DNA from: Nocardioides eburneiflavus
GTDB taxonomy: Bacteria; Actinomycetota; Actinomycetes; Propionibacteriales; Nocardioidaceae
Direction: 5' to 3'
Assembly (NCBI RefSeq): GCF_004785795.1
Contig: NZ_SRRO01000001.1
Span: 3,162,001 to 3,226,000, forward strand
Length of the DNA stretch: 64,000 nucleotides
Notes under the pieces: model-generated
Databases searched by the model: none
Seen by the model: the letters and a program-made list of their open reading frames with translations, nothing else
Told to the model about the DNA's origin: nothing
Made by a program: the position numbers and the translations under genes
Shown: positions 9,078 through 16,245 of the stretch, one piece after another
Layout: every line of letters begins with the position of its first letter
Numbering within the stretch: position 1 is the first letter of the stretch

Positions 9078-10180
9078 AGGTCTGCCTCGGGGTCGGTGGT
9101 GTCGCGTTCCAGCTCGTCCGCGACGACGGCCGACTGTTCCTGGAGCTGGGCGGTGGGCTGGGCGTAGACGTGGTCGAACAAGTGCCGGTAGTCGGGTGGC
9201 ACGTCGGTGTTCAGGCCACCTCGGATGTGGCCGGCCATCTCCTCGGCTTCGGCGGTGATGGAGGCCGCGAGCTCGTCGTCCAGAAGCCCCTCGGCACGCA
9301 GAAAGGTCTCGATCCTGGTGAGGGGGTCGCGGGTCAACCACGCCTCCACGTCTGCGTCCTGCCTGTAGCGGGTGGCGTCGTCGGCGTTGGTGTGGGCCTG
9401 CATCCGGTACGTGTGCGCCTCGACCAACTGCGGGCCACCGCCCGCACGCGCCTTCGCGACAGCACTGCTGAGAACGCTCAGGACCGCGGCCAGATCGTTG
9501 CCGTCAACGCGCTGACCGGGGATCCCGTAGCCGATGCCCTTGTGGGCGAGTGAGGGCGCCACCGATTGGCGTGCGAGCGGCACCGAGATGGCGTACTCGT
9601 TGTTCTGGACGAAGAAGACGACGGGCGTTTTGAAGACGGCCGCGAAGTTGAGCGCCTCGTGGAAGTCGCCCTCGCTCGTTGCCCCGTCACCGCACAACGC
9701 CATCGCAACTGTCTTCTCGCCGCGCAGCTGTGCGGCGTGTGCCAAACCCACCGCGTGCAGCAGCTGGGTCGCCAACGGCGTCGTCGCGGGCGCGACCCGG
9801 TGTCGTCTCGGGTCGTACCCCGAGTGCCAGTCACCTTTCAACAAGACGAAGACCTCAACTGGGTCGACGCCGCGAGCCACGACAGCCGCCGTGTCGCGGT
9901 AGGTCGGGAAGAGCCAGTCTTCGTCGTCGAGTGCGAGGGCTGCGGCGACCTGGCAGGCCTCCTGTCCGTGGGAGGACGGATAGACGGCCAGGCGACCCTG
10001 TCGTACGAGCGCGTAGGCCTGATCGTTCAAGCGCCTCGCGCGAACCAGTGCGGCGTAGCCGGCAAGCAGGGCGCTGTCGTTCGGACGGTCGATCTGCGAA
10101 TCGAGAACAGCGGTGCCATCAGCCGAGATGCAGGCCAGCGGCTCGTCCGTCGGCAGAAGATCGTCGATGACACTTTTCAT
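9074..10180 (-). CDS. bkdA: 2-oxoacid dehydrogenase E1 alpha subunit
   Basis: 368 residues from the chosen ATG. The thiamine-diphosphate motif runs from GDG (about 164-166) to NN (193-194). The phosphorylation-loop-like YRMQAHTNADDATRYR stretch follows. Substrate-channel residues in PSSHGQEACQ and FPTYRD are conserved. An in-frame start 36 bp further upstream is possible, but the palindrome at 10194-10208 would then lie inside the gene, and the shorter start matches the family better. No strong ribosome site precedes either, so a short or leaderless transcript is possible. It is the first gene of the minus-strand bkd operon and its promoter region faces a divergent Lrp-type regulator. Confidence 0.88.
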   Translation of the reverse strand: MKSVIDDLLPTDEPLACISADGTAVLDSQIDRPNDSALLAGYAALVRARRLNDQAYALVRQGRLAVYPSSHGQEACQVAAALALDDEDWLFPTYRDTAAVVARGVDPVEVFVLLKGDWHSGYDPRRHRVAPATTPLATQLLHAVGLAHAAQLRGEKTVAMALCGDGATSEGDFHEALNFAAVFKTPVVFFVQNNEYAISVPLARQSVAPSLAHKGIGYGIPGQRVDGNDLAAVLSVLSSAVAKARAGGGPQLVEAHTYRMQAHTNADDATRYRQDADVEAWLTRDPLTRIETFLRAEGLLDDELAASITAEAEEMAGHIRGGLNTDVPPDYRHLFDHVYAQPTAQLQEQSAVVADELERDTTDPEADL

Positions 10181-10193
10181 GCGGGCATGCTCG

Positions 10194-10208
10194 CAAATGC
10201 ACCATTTG
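10194..10208. promoter_or_regulatory. Perfect 15-bp palindrome, candidate Lrp/AsnC operator
   Basis: CAAATG-CAC-CATTTG, two 6-bp arms around a 3-bp centre, lies 14 bp upstream of the E1alpha ATG in the region between the bkd operon and the divergent Lrp-type gene. Fifteen-base-pair palindromes are the usual recognition unit of Lrp/AsnC proteins. Its position would let the regulator control bkd transcription; binding is inferred. Confidence 0.55.
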
Positions 10209-10311
10209 AACTCCACAGTTGGCGGAAGTTCGAGACTATGTTTGCAGAAGGCGGGCCGTATCGCGCAATGTGTCTTCGGATGAGTGTCGACCGCGGTGCT
10301 GGGAGAGGCAA

Positions 10312-10761
10312 ATGGCAGAGGACGTGGACGGTGTAGATCGACAGATCCTCGACGTCCTGGCCGTCGACGGCCGCATCTCCATCCGTGCTCTGGCCGAGCG
10401 TGTGCACATATCTCGAGCCAACGCGTACGCGCGGGTGGAGCGGCTCCGATCCTCCGGCGTCATTCTGGGGTTCCGGGCCGAGGTGAGCCCCGAAGCCGTG
10501 GGGCTCAGGACTTCGGCCTACGTGACGTTGAACCTCCACCAGACGGAGTGGCGCACCGTTCAGCAGCGGCTGCTCCAGGTGCCGGGGGTGGTGCACGTTG
10601 CGCTGGTGGGAGGAGAGTTCGACGTCGTGCTCCTGGTGAGGGCACGTGACAACGCCGACCTCCGCCGGGTCGTGCTCGACGAGGTCCAGGCCATCGAAGG
10701 GGTCACCAGCACCCGGACACTGCTGTTCTTCGACGAGTCTGAGCCCGCTCGACACGGGTAG
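10312..10761 (+). CDS. Lrp/AsnC-family transcriptional regulator (BkdR-like)
   Basis: 149 residues with an N-terminal winged HTH (DRQILDVLAVDGRISIRALAERVHIS, about 9-34, then the recognition helix) and a C-terminal RAM/AsnC ligand-binding domain (from about residue 65; VPGVVHVALVGGEFDVVLLVRA). Such proteins sense amino acids and bind as oligomers. The start was set at the ATG with GGGAGAGG at 10301-10308; a longer TTG-initiated frame is less likely. It is divergent from the bkd operon by about 130 bp, the usual arrangement for control of branched-chain keto-acid dehydrogenase genes. A candidate operator lies at 10194-10208. Confidence 0.88.
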   Translation: MAEDVDGVDRQILDVLAVDGRISIRALAERVHISRANAYARVERLRSSGVILGFRAEVSPEAVGLRTSAYVTLNLHQTEWRTVQQRLLQVPGVVHVALVGGEFDVVLLVRARDNADLRRVVLDEVQAIEGVTSTRTLLFFDESEPARHG

Positions 10762-10989
10762 CGCAAGGCGTGGGGGACAGTCTGTGCGAGGTGTCGACCA
10801 GGTCGCTGGACTTGTCCTGATCTCAGTCGCTACTGAGCCTGCTGCCGTCCGAAGGGTTTACTGACCGAGCGGTCTGCAATACCTTCGCACCCCGGCGTCG
10901 AGTCGCTGACCACTGCCTGGCCAGCACTGTCAAGGCGTCACAGGATCTTCGAAGCGTGCGCGGCCGGCACCCAAAAGCAGGAGTGAGAC

Positions 10990-11904
10990 ATGGAGACACT
11001 TGTTGGCCGCACTGCGTTCGTCACGGGTGGCGCCAGTGGCATCGGGTTGGGCATCGCCAAGGCGTTGGCGCAGAACGGTGTCGCGGTCACCATCACTGGA
11101 ACGAAGCCCGAGCGACTTGACGCGGCCGCTGCCGAGATCGCGCTGTTGGGCGCACGGGCGCGGACTGCCTGCTTCGACATTACCGACCGCGACGCCTTCG
11201 AGGCGGCAGCGGACGATGCTGAAGCCGAGTTCGGCAAGGTCGACATCCTCTGCAACAACGCGGGCCGGGGGTTTCTGGGCTCGATCGTCGAGTCGACTCC
11301 CTCGCAATGGGAGTGGGCGTTGGCGAGCAACGTGATGGGCATCGTCAACGGATTGCACACCTTCGTTCCGCGCATGCGGCGTCGCGACGGCGAGAAGCAC
11401 ATCATGGCCACCTCCTCGGCTGGCGGGCTTTTCGCGGCTTCCGTCGGCGGCATCTACACCACCACCAAGATGGCCGTGGTCGGGATGATGGAGGCCCTAC
11501 GGGCCGAGGTTGCGGCTGACTCGATCGGAGTCTCAGTCTTCTGCCCGCATTTCGTGCGGACCAACATTCGGGAGCACGCGCTCCACGCCCCCGGGTTCGT
11601 GGGTGAACCCATCGCCGAGGCCGAACCCGAGCCAGCAACCGGGATGGACCCACTCGAGGCAGGCGCTTACGTCGTAGACGGGATTCGGAACAACCGTCTG
11701 TACATACTCTCGCACCCCGAGATCGCGAGCGTGCTGGAGGAGCGGCACAACGGGATCATGGCGGCACTCTCCGAGGCGACCCCAGAGGCCAGCAGGGTCG
11801 AGGCGGAGGCTCCGACGCTCAGCTTCGACGTCTACTCGGAACCTGCGCGAGGCGGAGCTTCGGCTCCAGACCCTTCTGTTTCTTTGTCGACGGTCACGGG
11901 GTAG
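10990..11904 (+). CDS. Short-chain dehydrogenase/reductase
   Basis: 304 residues, classical SDR. Cofactor motif TGGASGIG (12-19), NNAG (89-92), Asn114, a Ser in ATSSAGG (about 142-143) and the catalytic pair Tyr156/Lys160 in YTTTK are all present. The GTKP stretch after the second beta strand lacks an obvious Asp, which slightly favours NADP. A C-terminal extension of about 60 residues beyond the classical core is rich in Glu and Ala. No obvious operon partner: the regulator gene ends 228 bp upstream and an insertion sequence begins about 200 bp downstream. The substrate is unknown; steroid, cyclic alcohol or dehydrogenated aromatic substrates are all possible. Confidence 0.88.
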   Translation: METLVGRTAFVTGGASGIGLGIAKALAQNGVAVTITGTKPERLDAAAAEIALLGARARTACFDITDRDAFEAAADDAEAEFGKVDILCNNAGRGFLGSIVESTPSQWEWALASNVMGIVNGLHTFVPRMRRRDGEKHIMATSSAGGLFAASVGGIYTTTKMAVVGMMEALRAEVAADSIGVSVFCPHFVRTNIREHALHAPGFVGEPIAEAEPEPATGMDPLEAGAYVVDGIRNNRLYILSHPEIASVLEERHNGIMAALSEATPEASRVEAEAPTLSFDVYSEPARGGASAPDPSVSLSTVTG

Positions 11905-12106
11905 GTGCGGAACCTGAGTGGTCCGGCGCACCTTCCTCCCGCCGACGGCTATCCCCTCGGCCTCGACCCAAGCAGGACGTCCGCCACTTCATCTGCCCTC
12001 AATCTGCCCTCGCCAGCGCCGAATTCGACGCCAAGAGTCTCGGTGAACACCCGAAGGCCCAATGCAAAGGTATCCGCAGGTCAGAGGCATTCTCTGCAGT
12101 CAACGA

Positions 12107-13560
12107 GGGTCTGTCCGACTAACGGTGTAAGCAGCGGTTCCATTGTTAGAGGTTCTCCGGGGCCGGCATCCGATCGGCGAAGGTGATGGCGAAGGCGTTG
12201 AGTGCTGGCTTCCACCTCATCGTCCATCGTGTCTGACCGGTGCCCTTGGGGTCCAGCGACCTGGTGACCATGTAGAGGCACTTCATCGCTGCCTGCTCGG
12301 TCGGGAAGTGGCCCCGCACCGTGACCGCGCGACGGTAGCGGGCGTTCAACGACTCGATCGCGTTGGTCGAGCACAGCACCTTGCGGATCTCGGCGTCGTA
12401 GTCGAGGAACGGGGTGAACTGCTCCCACGCCGATCGCCACAGGCCACTGATCGCGGGGTAGGGCTTGCCCCACTTCTCGTCGAACTCCTCGAACGCCCGC
12501 CAGGCCGCCTCCCGGGTCGGGGCACCGTAGATCGGCTTCAGATCGGTGGCGATCTGTCCCCAGTACTTCTTCGAGGCGTAGCGGAAGGTGTTGCGGATCA
12601 GGTGGATCACGCACGTCTGCACAACGGCTTGGCCGTACACCGCTCCGACGGAGTCGGGCAGGCCCTTGAGGCCGTCGCAGATGACGAAGAAGATGTCCTC
12701 CACGCCGCGGTTCTTCAGCTCGGTCAGGACCTGAAGCCAGAACTTCGCTGACTCCCCGCCACCGGTGCCGGCCCAGATGCCGAGGATGTCCTTGTGGCCG
12801 GCGAGGTCGACACCGATCGCGGCGTAGATCGGACGGTTCCCGACCTGGCCGTCGCGGATCTTGACGTAGATCGCGTCGATGAACACCGCGGCATAGACCT
12901 TCTCCAGGGGCCGCGAGGTCCACTCGGCCATCTCGGCCACGACCTTGTCGGTGATCCTCGAGATTGTGTCCTTCGACAGCGAGGCCCCGTAGATCTCGGC
13001 GAAGTGAGCGCTGATCTCACCGGTCGTGAGGCCCTTGGCTGCCAGCGACAACACGATCGTGTCGACATCACCGAGGCGTCGTTGGCGCTTGGCCACGATC
13101 ACCGGGCTGAAGGTGCCATCGCGATCACGCGGGACGGTGATCTTGATCGGTCCGACGTTGTCGGTCAGCACCGTCTTGGTCCGAACCCCGTTGCGGGAGT
13201 TCCCGCTGTTGCGGCCGGCGGCCTCGTGCTTGCCATAGCCCAGGTGCTCAGACATCTCCTCGTCCAGCGCCGTCTCGATCACGGTCTTGGTCAGGGCCTT
13301 CAACATGCCATCCGGGCCGGTCAACGCGACCCCACGAGACCGCGCCGTGCGGACCAGCTCGCGGGCGATCTCGAGCTCCTCAGCAGATGGCTGAGCAGAC
13401 CCCTCGAAGCCAGGGTCACCTTCCTGCGCAACGTCCGGCGGTGACACCGCCACATCCTCGGGTGGGCTCACAGAACTCAGTGTTTCGGTCATCGTGACTC
13501 CATCTCGCCAACCAGCTGGTCAGCGTGTCGAGCCACTTACACCGTTGTTCGGACAGTCCC
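12107..13560 (-). mobile_element. Insertion sequence, IS256 (Mutator) family, complete
   Basis: A 1454-bp element bounded by imperfect terminal inverted repeats. The left end reads GGGTCTGTCCGACTAACGGT and the right end, on the other strand, GGGACTGTCCGAACAACGGT; similarity continues through GTAAG. One intact transposase gene fills almost all of it. An 8-bp direct repeat flanks it. Everything needed for mobility appears present, so the element may be active. It sits between the SDR gene and the 3' side of the MDR gene and interrupts no recognisable gene. Confidence 0.9.
12146..13492 (-). CDS. IS256-family transposase
   Basis: 448 residues, within the usual 390-450 range of the Mutator-like family. 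The DDE catalytic set is recognisable: first Asp in FIDAIYVKIRDGQ, second Asp in FFVICDGLKGLPDS, and Glu in STNAIESLNARYRR. The C...H signature between the second Asp and the Glu is seen in QTCVIHLIRNT. The N-terminal third contains the HTH-like region of the family (LTTGEISAHFAEIYGASLSKDTIS). The frame is uninterrupted and the inverted repeats are intact, so the protein is probably functional. It cuts and pastes or copies the surrounding element. Confidence 0.95.
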   Translation of the reverse strand: MTETLSSVSPPEDVAVSPPDVAQEGDPGFEGSAQPSAEELEIARELVRTARSRGVALTGPDGMLKALTKTVIETALDEEMSEHLGYGKHEAAGRNSGNSRNGVRTKTVLTDNVGPIKITVPRDRDGTFSPVIVAKRQRRLGDVDTIVLSLAAKGLTTGEISAHFAEIYGASLSKDTISRITDKVVAEMAEWTSRPLEKVYAAVFIDAIYVKIRDGQVGNRPIYAAIGVDLAGHKDILGIWAGTGGGESAKFWLQVLTELKNRGVEDIFFVICDGLKGLPDSVGAVYGQAVVQTCVIHLIRNTFRYASKKYWGQIATDLKPIYGAPTREAAWRAFEEFDEKWGKPYPAISGLWRSAWEQFTPFLDYDAEIRKVLCSTNAIESLNARYRRAVTVRGHFPTEQAAMKCLYMVTRSLDPKGTGQTRWTMRWKPALNAFAITFADRMPAPENL

Positions 13561-13663
13561 GTCAACGACGAGCGACCGCAGCGGAACGCCGTTGACTGCG
13601 AGAGTCATTCGCGCGATGGTCAACGCCTTCTCCGCCCACGGGACCCAGTGTTCGGAGTCTGTG

Positions 13664-14647
13664 CTAGTGGGGGATGGTGACCAGGATGCGGCCGTGGCCA
13701 CCGCCAGTGTCGACGTGGTCGTGGGCCTTGGCGATGTCCTCGAGCGGGTAGCGGTCGCCGACAGCGACAGTGAGGGCGCCGGCGGCGGCGGCGGAGATGA
13801 GGTCGCGGGCGGCCTGGCGCTTCGCTTCGGGTGGGAAGTCGTCGCTGCCGAGCAGCCGCAGGGTGACGTTGTTGAACAGCAGGGGCCAGAAGGGGATCTC
13901 GGTGCGGTCCGTGCGGGTGGCGTAGGCGGCGATGACGGCCCCGTGGGCGGCGACGGCGTTGTCGAGGTCGGCATTGTCGGACAGCGCGACCTCGATGATC
14001 CGGTCGACGCCCCGCGGCGCGAACGCGCGGATTGCTGCGGCCGGGTCGCTGGTGTCCAGGGCGAAGGCCTGGGAGACGATGGCCGGGTCGACGCGGTCGA
14101 GGTCCGCGGTTCGGCGGACGGTGGCGATCACCGTGGCGCCGGCCCAGTGAGCGAGCTGAGCGGCCATGGAGCCGACACCGCCGAGAACTCCGTGGACCAG
14201 GACCAGTTGGCCCTCGACCGGGCCGTCGGCGAAGACGGTGCGGTGGGCGGTAATGCCGGGGATGCCGAGGCATGCGCCCAGTTCCTCACTGAGGTGGGCG
14301 GGCAGGGCTGCGGCCTGATGGTCGGGTACGACCGTGTACTGGGCGGCGGTGCCGAAGGGACGATAGGACTGGGCGCCGTATACCCAGACCCGTGCTCCGA
14401 CGCGGTGGGCGTCGACTCCGTCGCCCACCGCGTCGATGAGTCCGGCGGCGTCGCTGTGCGGGATCACCCGCGGGTAGGGCATGGACGAGCCGAGCCAACC
14501 GCGCCGTTTCTTGGTGTCGCCGGGATTGACTCCCGAGACGGTGACGCGGACGCGGACCTCGCCGGGGCCGGGGACGGGATCAGGAAGTTCGCCGACATGC
14601 AGGACATCGGCCGCGGAGCCTTGGTCGTTGTACCAAGAACCAAGCAT
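13664..14647 (-). CDS. MDR-family NADPH:quinone oxidoreductase-like dehydrogenase
   Basis: 327 residues. An N-terminal GroES-like domain (about 1-120; GEVRVRVTVSGVNPGDTKKRRG) is followed by a Rossmann domain whose nucleotide loop is VHGVLGGVGSMAAQLA (about 150-165). The zinc ligands of classical alcohol dehydrogenases are absent, so it belongs to the zeta-crystallin/quinone reductase branch and probably reduces quinones or activated double bonds with NADPH. The 3' end lies 95 bp from the inserted IS256 element. The PadR-type regulator gene lies about 57 bp upstream on the same strand, so the pair could share a transcript. The physiological substrate is unknown. Confidence 0.87.
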   Translation of the reverse strand: MLGSWYNDQGSAADVLHVGELPDPVPGPGEVRVRVTVSGVNPGDTKKRRGWLGSSMPYPRVIPHSDAAGLIDAVGDGVDAHRVGARVWVYGAQSYRPFGTAAQYTVVPDHQAAALPAHLSEELGACLGIPGITAHRTVFADGPVEGQLVLVHGVLGGVGSMAAQLAHWAGATVIATVRRTADLDRVDPAIVSQAFALDTSDPAAAIRAFAPRGVDRIIEVALSDNADLDNAVAAHGAVIAAYATRTDRTEIPFWPLLFNNVTLRLLGSDDFPPEAKRQAARDLISAAAAGALTVAVGDRYPLEDIAKAHDHVDTGGGHGRILVTIPH

Positions 14648-14703
14648 CGGGGGTCCTCCGTGGGCAGTCAGTTCGTGGGGGCGGCGGGTGGATGAAATCG
14701 TTG

Positions 14704-15246
14704 CTAGTGCGATGCGGTGTCGAACACGGGCGGTTCCTCCCCGAGGGTCTCGCGCAGCCAGGTCCGTTCGGCGCGGCTGGTGGCACGGGCGGTGAGCAGC
14801 ATGCCCCGCCGGTAGGGGTCGGCGATCTCCTCGGCAGGCAGGGGCCGGTCGTTGTCGTAGAAGAAGCTCGCCGGTTGTTCCAGGAACTCCAGCCGTCTGC
14901 GCAGCACCGCGTGCTGTTCGGCCACGTCGGGCAGGTGGGAGAGGAATGCCACGACGACGTAGAACCGGGTGAAGTCGGTTATCTCGTGGTCGGCGGGGTT
15001 GCGCAGGCGCTCAAGCATCTCGGCGCGGCCGGCCGCGGTCAGGCTGAGTACGTACCGGGCCGCCCCCGCGCCCGGGTCGGCGCGTCGCTCGATCAAGCCC
15101 GCCTTGGTGAGGCGATTGATCGCCGGATACAGGCTGCCGTCACTGACAGGCCGCGTATAGCCGGTCAGGTGTGAGACGCGACGGCGCAGCTCGTGCCCGG
15201 GCAAGAGGGCCTCGGCCAGGAAGCCGAGTATGGCGAGTTCCAGCAT
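14704..15246 (-). CDS. PadR-family transcriptional regulator
   Basis: 180 residues. The winged HTH at the N-terminus (MLELAILGFLAEALLPGHELRRRVSHL, then SDGSLYPAINRLTKAGLIERR) is the PadR signature. The C-terminal helical dimerisation region includes the Vir-type segment (FYVVVAFLSHLPD). PadR proteins usually repress genes for detoxification or phenolic acid metabolism and are released by a small aromatic ligand. The start was set at the ATG giving MLELAI; an upstream extension overlaps the operator region. Two tandem 15-bp palindromes lie between this gene and the divergent SnoaL-like gene, consistent with autoregulation plus control of both directions. Confidence 0.9.
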   Translation of the reverse strand: MLELAILGFLAEALLPGHELRRRVSHLTGYTRPVSDGSLYPAINRLTKAGLIERRADPGAGAARYVLSLTAAGRAEMLERLRNPADHEITDFTRFYVVVAFLSHLPDVAEQHAVLRRRLEFLEQPASFFYDNDRPLPAEEIADPYRRGMLLTARATSRAERTWLRETLGEEPPVFDTASH

Positions 15247-15266
15247 GGGCCCATCCTCGCACGTGT

Positions 15267-15298
15267 ACATCGATTCGATGTCTACATCGATTCGATGT
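15267..15298. promoter_or_regulatory. Two tandem 15-bp palindromes, PadR operator candidate
   Basis: The sequence ACATCGATTCGATGT, a perfect palindrome about a central T, occurs at 15267-15281 and again at 15284-15298, separated by CT, so the centres are 17 bp apart. It lies between the divergent PadR gene and the SnoaL-like gene, 21 bp upstream of the PadR ATG. A TGTATATT box at the right edge may be the -10 element of the plus-strand promoter, so bound protein would block it. Binding by the neighbouring PadR protein is inferred. Confidence 0.75.
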
Positions 15299-15343
15299 AT
15301 ATTGGGCTGTCCGCCTTACACGTCCCTGGAGAGGCGCAACCCG

Positions 15344-15763
15344 ATGCCGTCGCAGTCCACCCAGTCAGTGATGAACCGCTTCGTCGAGTTCATCAACACG
15401 GCCAACGAGGATCTCGCCCACGAGGTCATTTCTCCGGACGCGGTGTTCCACGCACCCAGCCACCCGGAACCACTGCGGGGTCCCGACGGGTACATGGAAG
15501 TCCTCGCGATGATGCGCGGCGGCTTCTCGGACGTGGAGTGGACGCTGGAAGAGGCGGTCGCTGAGGGCGACACGGTGGCCGCGCGGTTCACCATGCGGGG
15601 AACCCATGACGGTGAGTTCTTCGGGGTCCCGGCGAGCGGCAGCAAGATCTCGGTGCAGGCCATGAACTTCTACTACCTGGCCGACGGTCGGATCGTCGGC
15701 GAGCGGGGCCAGCCAGACCTCCTCGGGCTGATGCGACAGATCGGTGCCCTGCCGGCCTCGTGA
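15344..15763 (+). CDS. SnoaL-like polyketide-cyclase-fold / ester cyclase-like protein
   Basis: 139 residues. The pattern MNRFVEFINTANEDLAHEVISPDAVFH, then GPDGYMEVLAMMRGGFSDVEWTLEEAVAEGDTVAARFTMRGTHDGEFFG, is typical of the SnoaL-like / SnoaL_4 group. Members act on small ring or ester substrates or serve as uncharacterised accessory proteins. GGAGAGG at 15328-15334 supports the start. It is divergent from the PadR regulator and directly behind its candidate operators, so it is probably the regulated target. The function is unknown. Confidence 0.8.
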   Translation: MPSQSTQSVMNRFVEFINTANEDLAHEVISPDAVFHAPSHPEPLRGPDGYMEVLAMMRGGFSDVEWTLEEAVAEGDTVAARFTMRGTHDGEFFGVPASGSKISVQAMNFYYLADGRIVGERGQPDLLGLMRQIGALPAS

Positions 15764-16245
15764 ATCTCGTAGCCGCCGGGTGAGTCTCGATCGCGCGGGA
15801 TTGCCGCTGCGGCCGCAGGCGCCAGCACGAGCTTGCCGCGGCCGTAGTCGTGGTGGTCGGGGCTGCCGCTTGCCGGGAACCTGATCGACCCTTCCGAGCG
15901 TGCCCGCGCCGACGAGGAGGGCTCCACCTCGCACGACCTCGTCCTTCCGTGCCGCCGCGCGGGCGGTCGGACAACGAGGTGATCGCGTACTGCTGCCACA
16001 TCCGAGCGGCGCACAAGGTGCGCCGTGCACGTCGTCGGCCCCGCAGGGCGAAGCTCAAGCGTCAACCGTGGGCGCGACGTGCTACAGGCAGGGCGTCGTG
16101 AGCGTCGTGAGCGTGGAGATTCGGTTGGACAGTTTCGAGTTTTCACAATTATGCATTGACTTCTACATAAGTGAATTCTACCGTGTGATGGACGTCGCAT
16201 CTCGGGCACCCCCCGCCACTTCCTTCTCTGTCAGGAGAGCCAGTC
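15764..16245. other. Intergenic region with tsd promoter, 482 bp
   Basis: No protein-coding gene is supported in the first 320 bp. The last 130 bp are AT-rich and carry the likely promoter of the gamma-resorcylate operon. A nine-base unit GCGTCGTGA occurs twice in tandem near 16093-16110, with a third partial copy; its meaning is unknown. Confidence 0.5.
16149..16184 (+). promoter_or_regulatory. Candidate sigma70-type promoter of the tsd operon with inverted repeat
   Basis: TTGACT at 16156-16161 and TACCGT at 16179-16184 are separated by 17 bp. A short inverted repeat, TTATG (16149-16153) and CATAA (16166-16170), straddles the -35 box and is a candidate IclR-type (TsdR) binding site. The first gene starts 62 bp downstream of the -10 box. 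The arrangement fits repression by an IclR protein released by gamma-resorcylate, as is known for the Rhodococcus jostii RHA1 system; the site assignment is inference. Confidence 0.45.

Larger units (their letters stand above)
12099..13568. repeat. 8-bp target-site duplication flanking IS256-family element
   Basis: GTCAACGA occurs at 12099-12106 immediately left of the element and again at 13561-13568 immediately right of it. Eight- to nine-bp duplications are characteristic of IS256-family insertion. The exact match indicates that this copy arrived by transposition and has not recombined since. Confidence 0.85.

Noticed and set aside
12081..12106. A gene interrupted by the IS256 element
   Set aside because: Joining the two flanks gives only a short frame ending within about ten codons past the junction; nothing recognisable is disrupted.
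12794..13444. A 216-codon frame antisense to the IS256 transposase
   Set aside because: No ribosome site or family match; the transposase is intact on the other strand.
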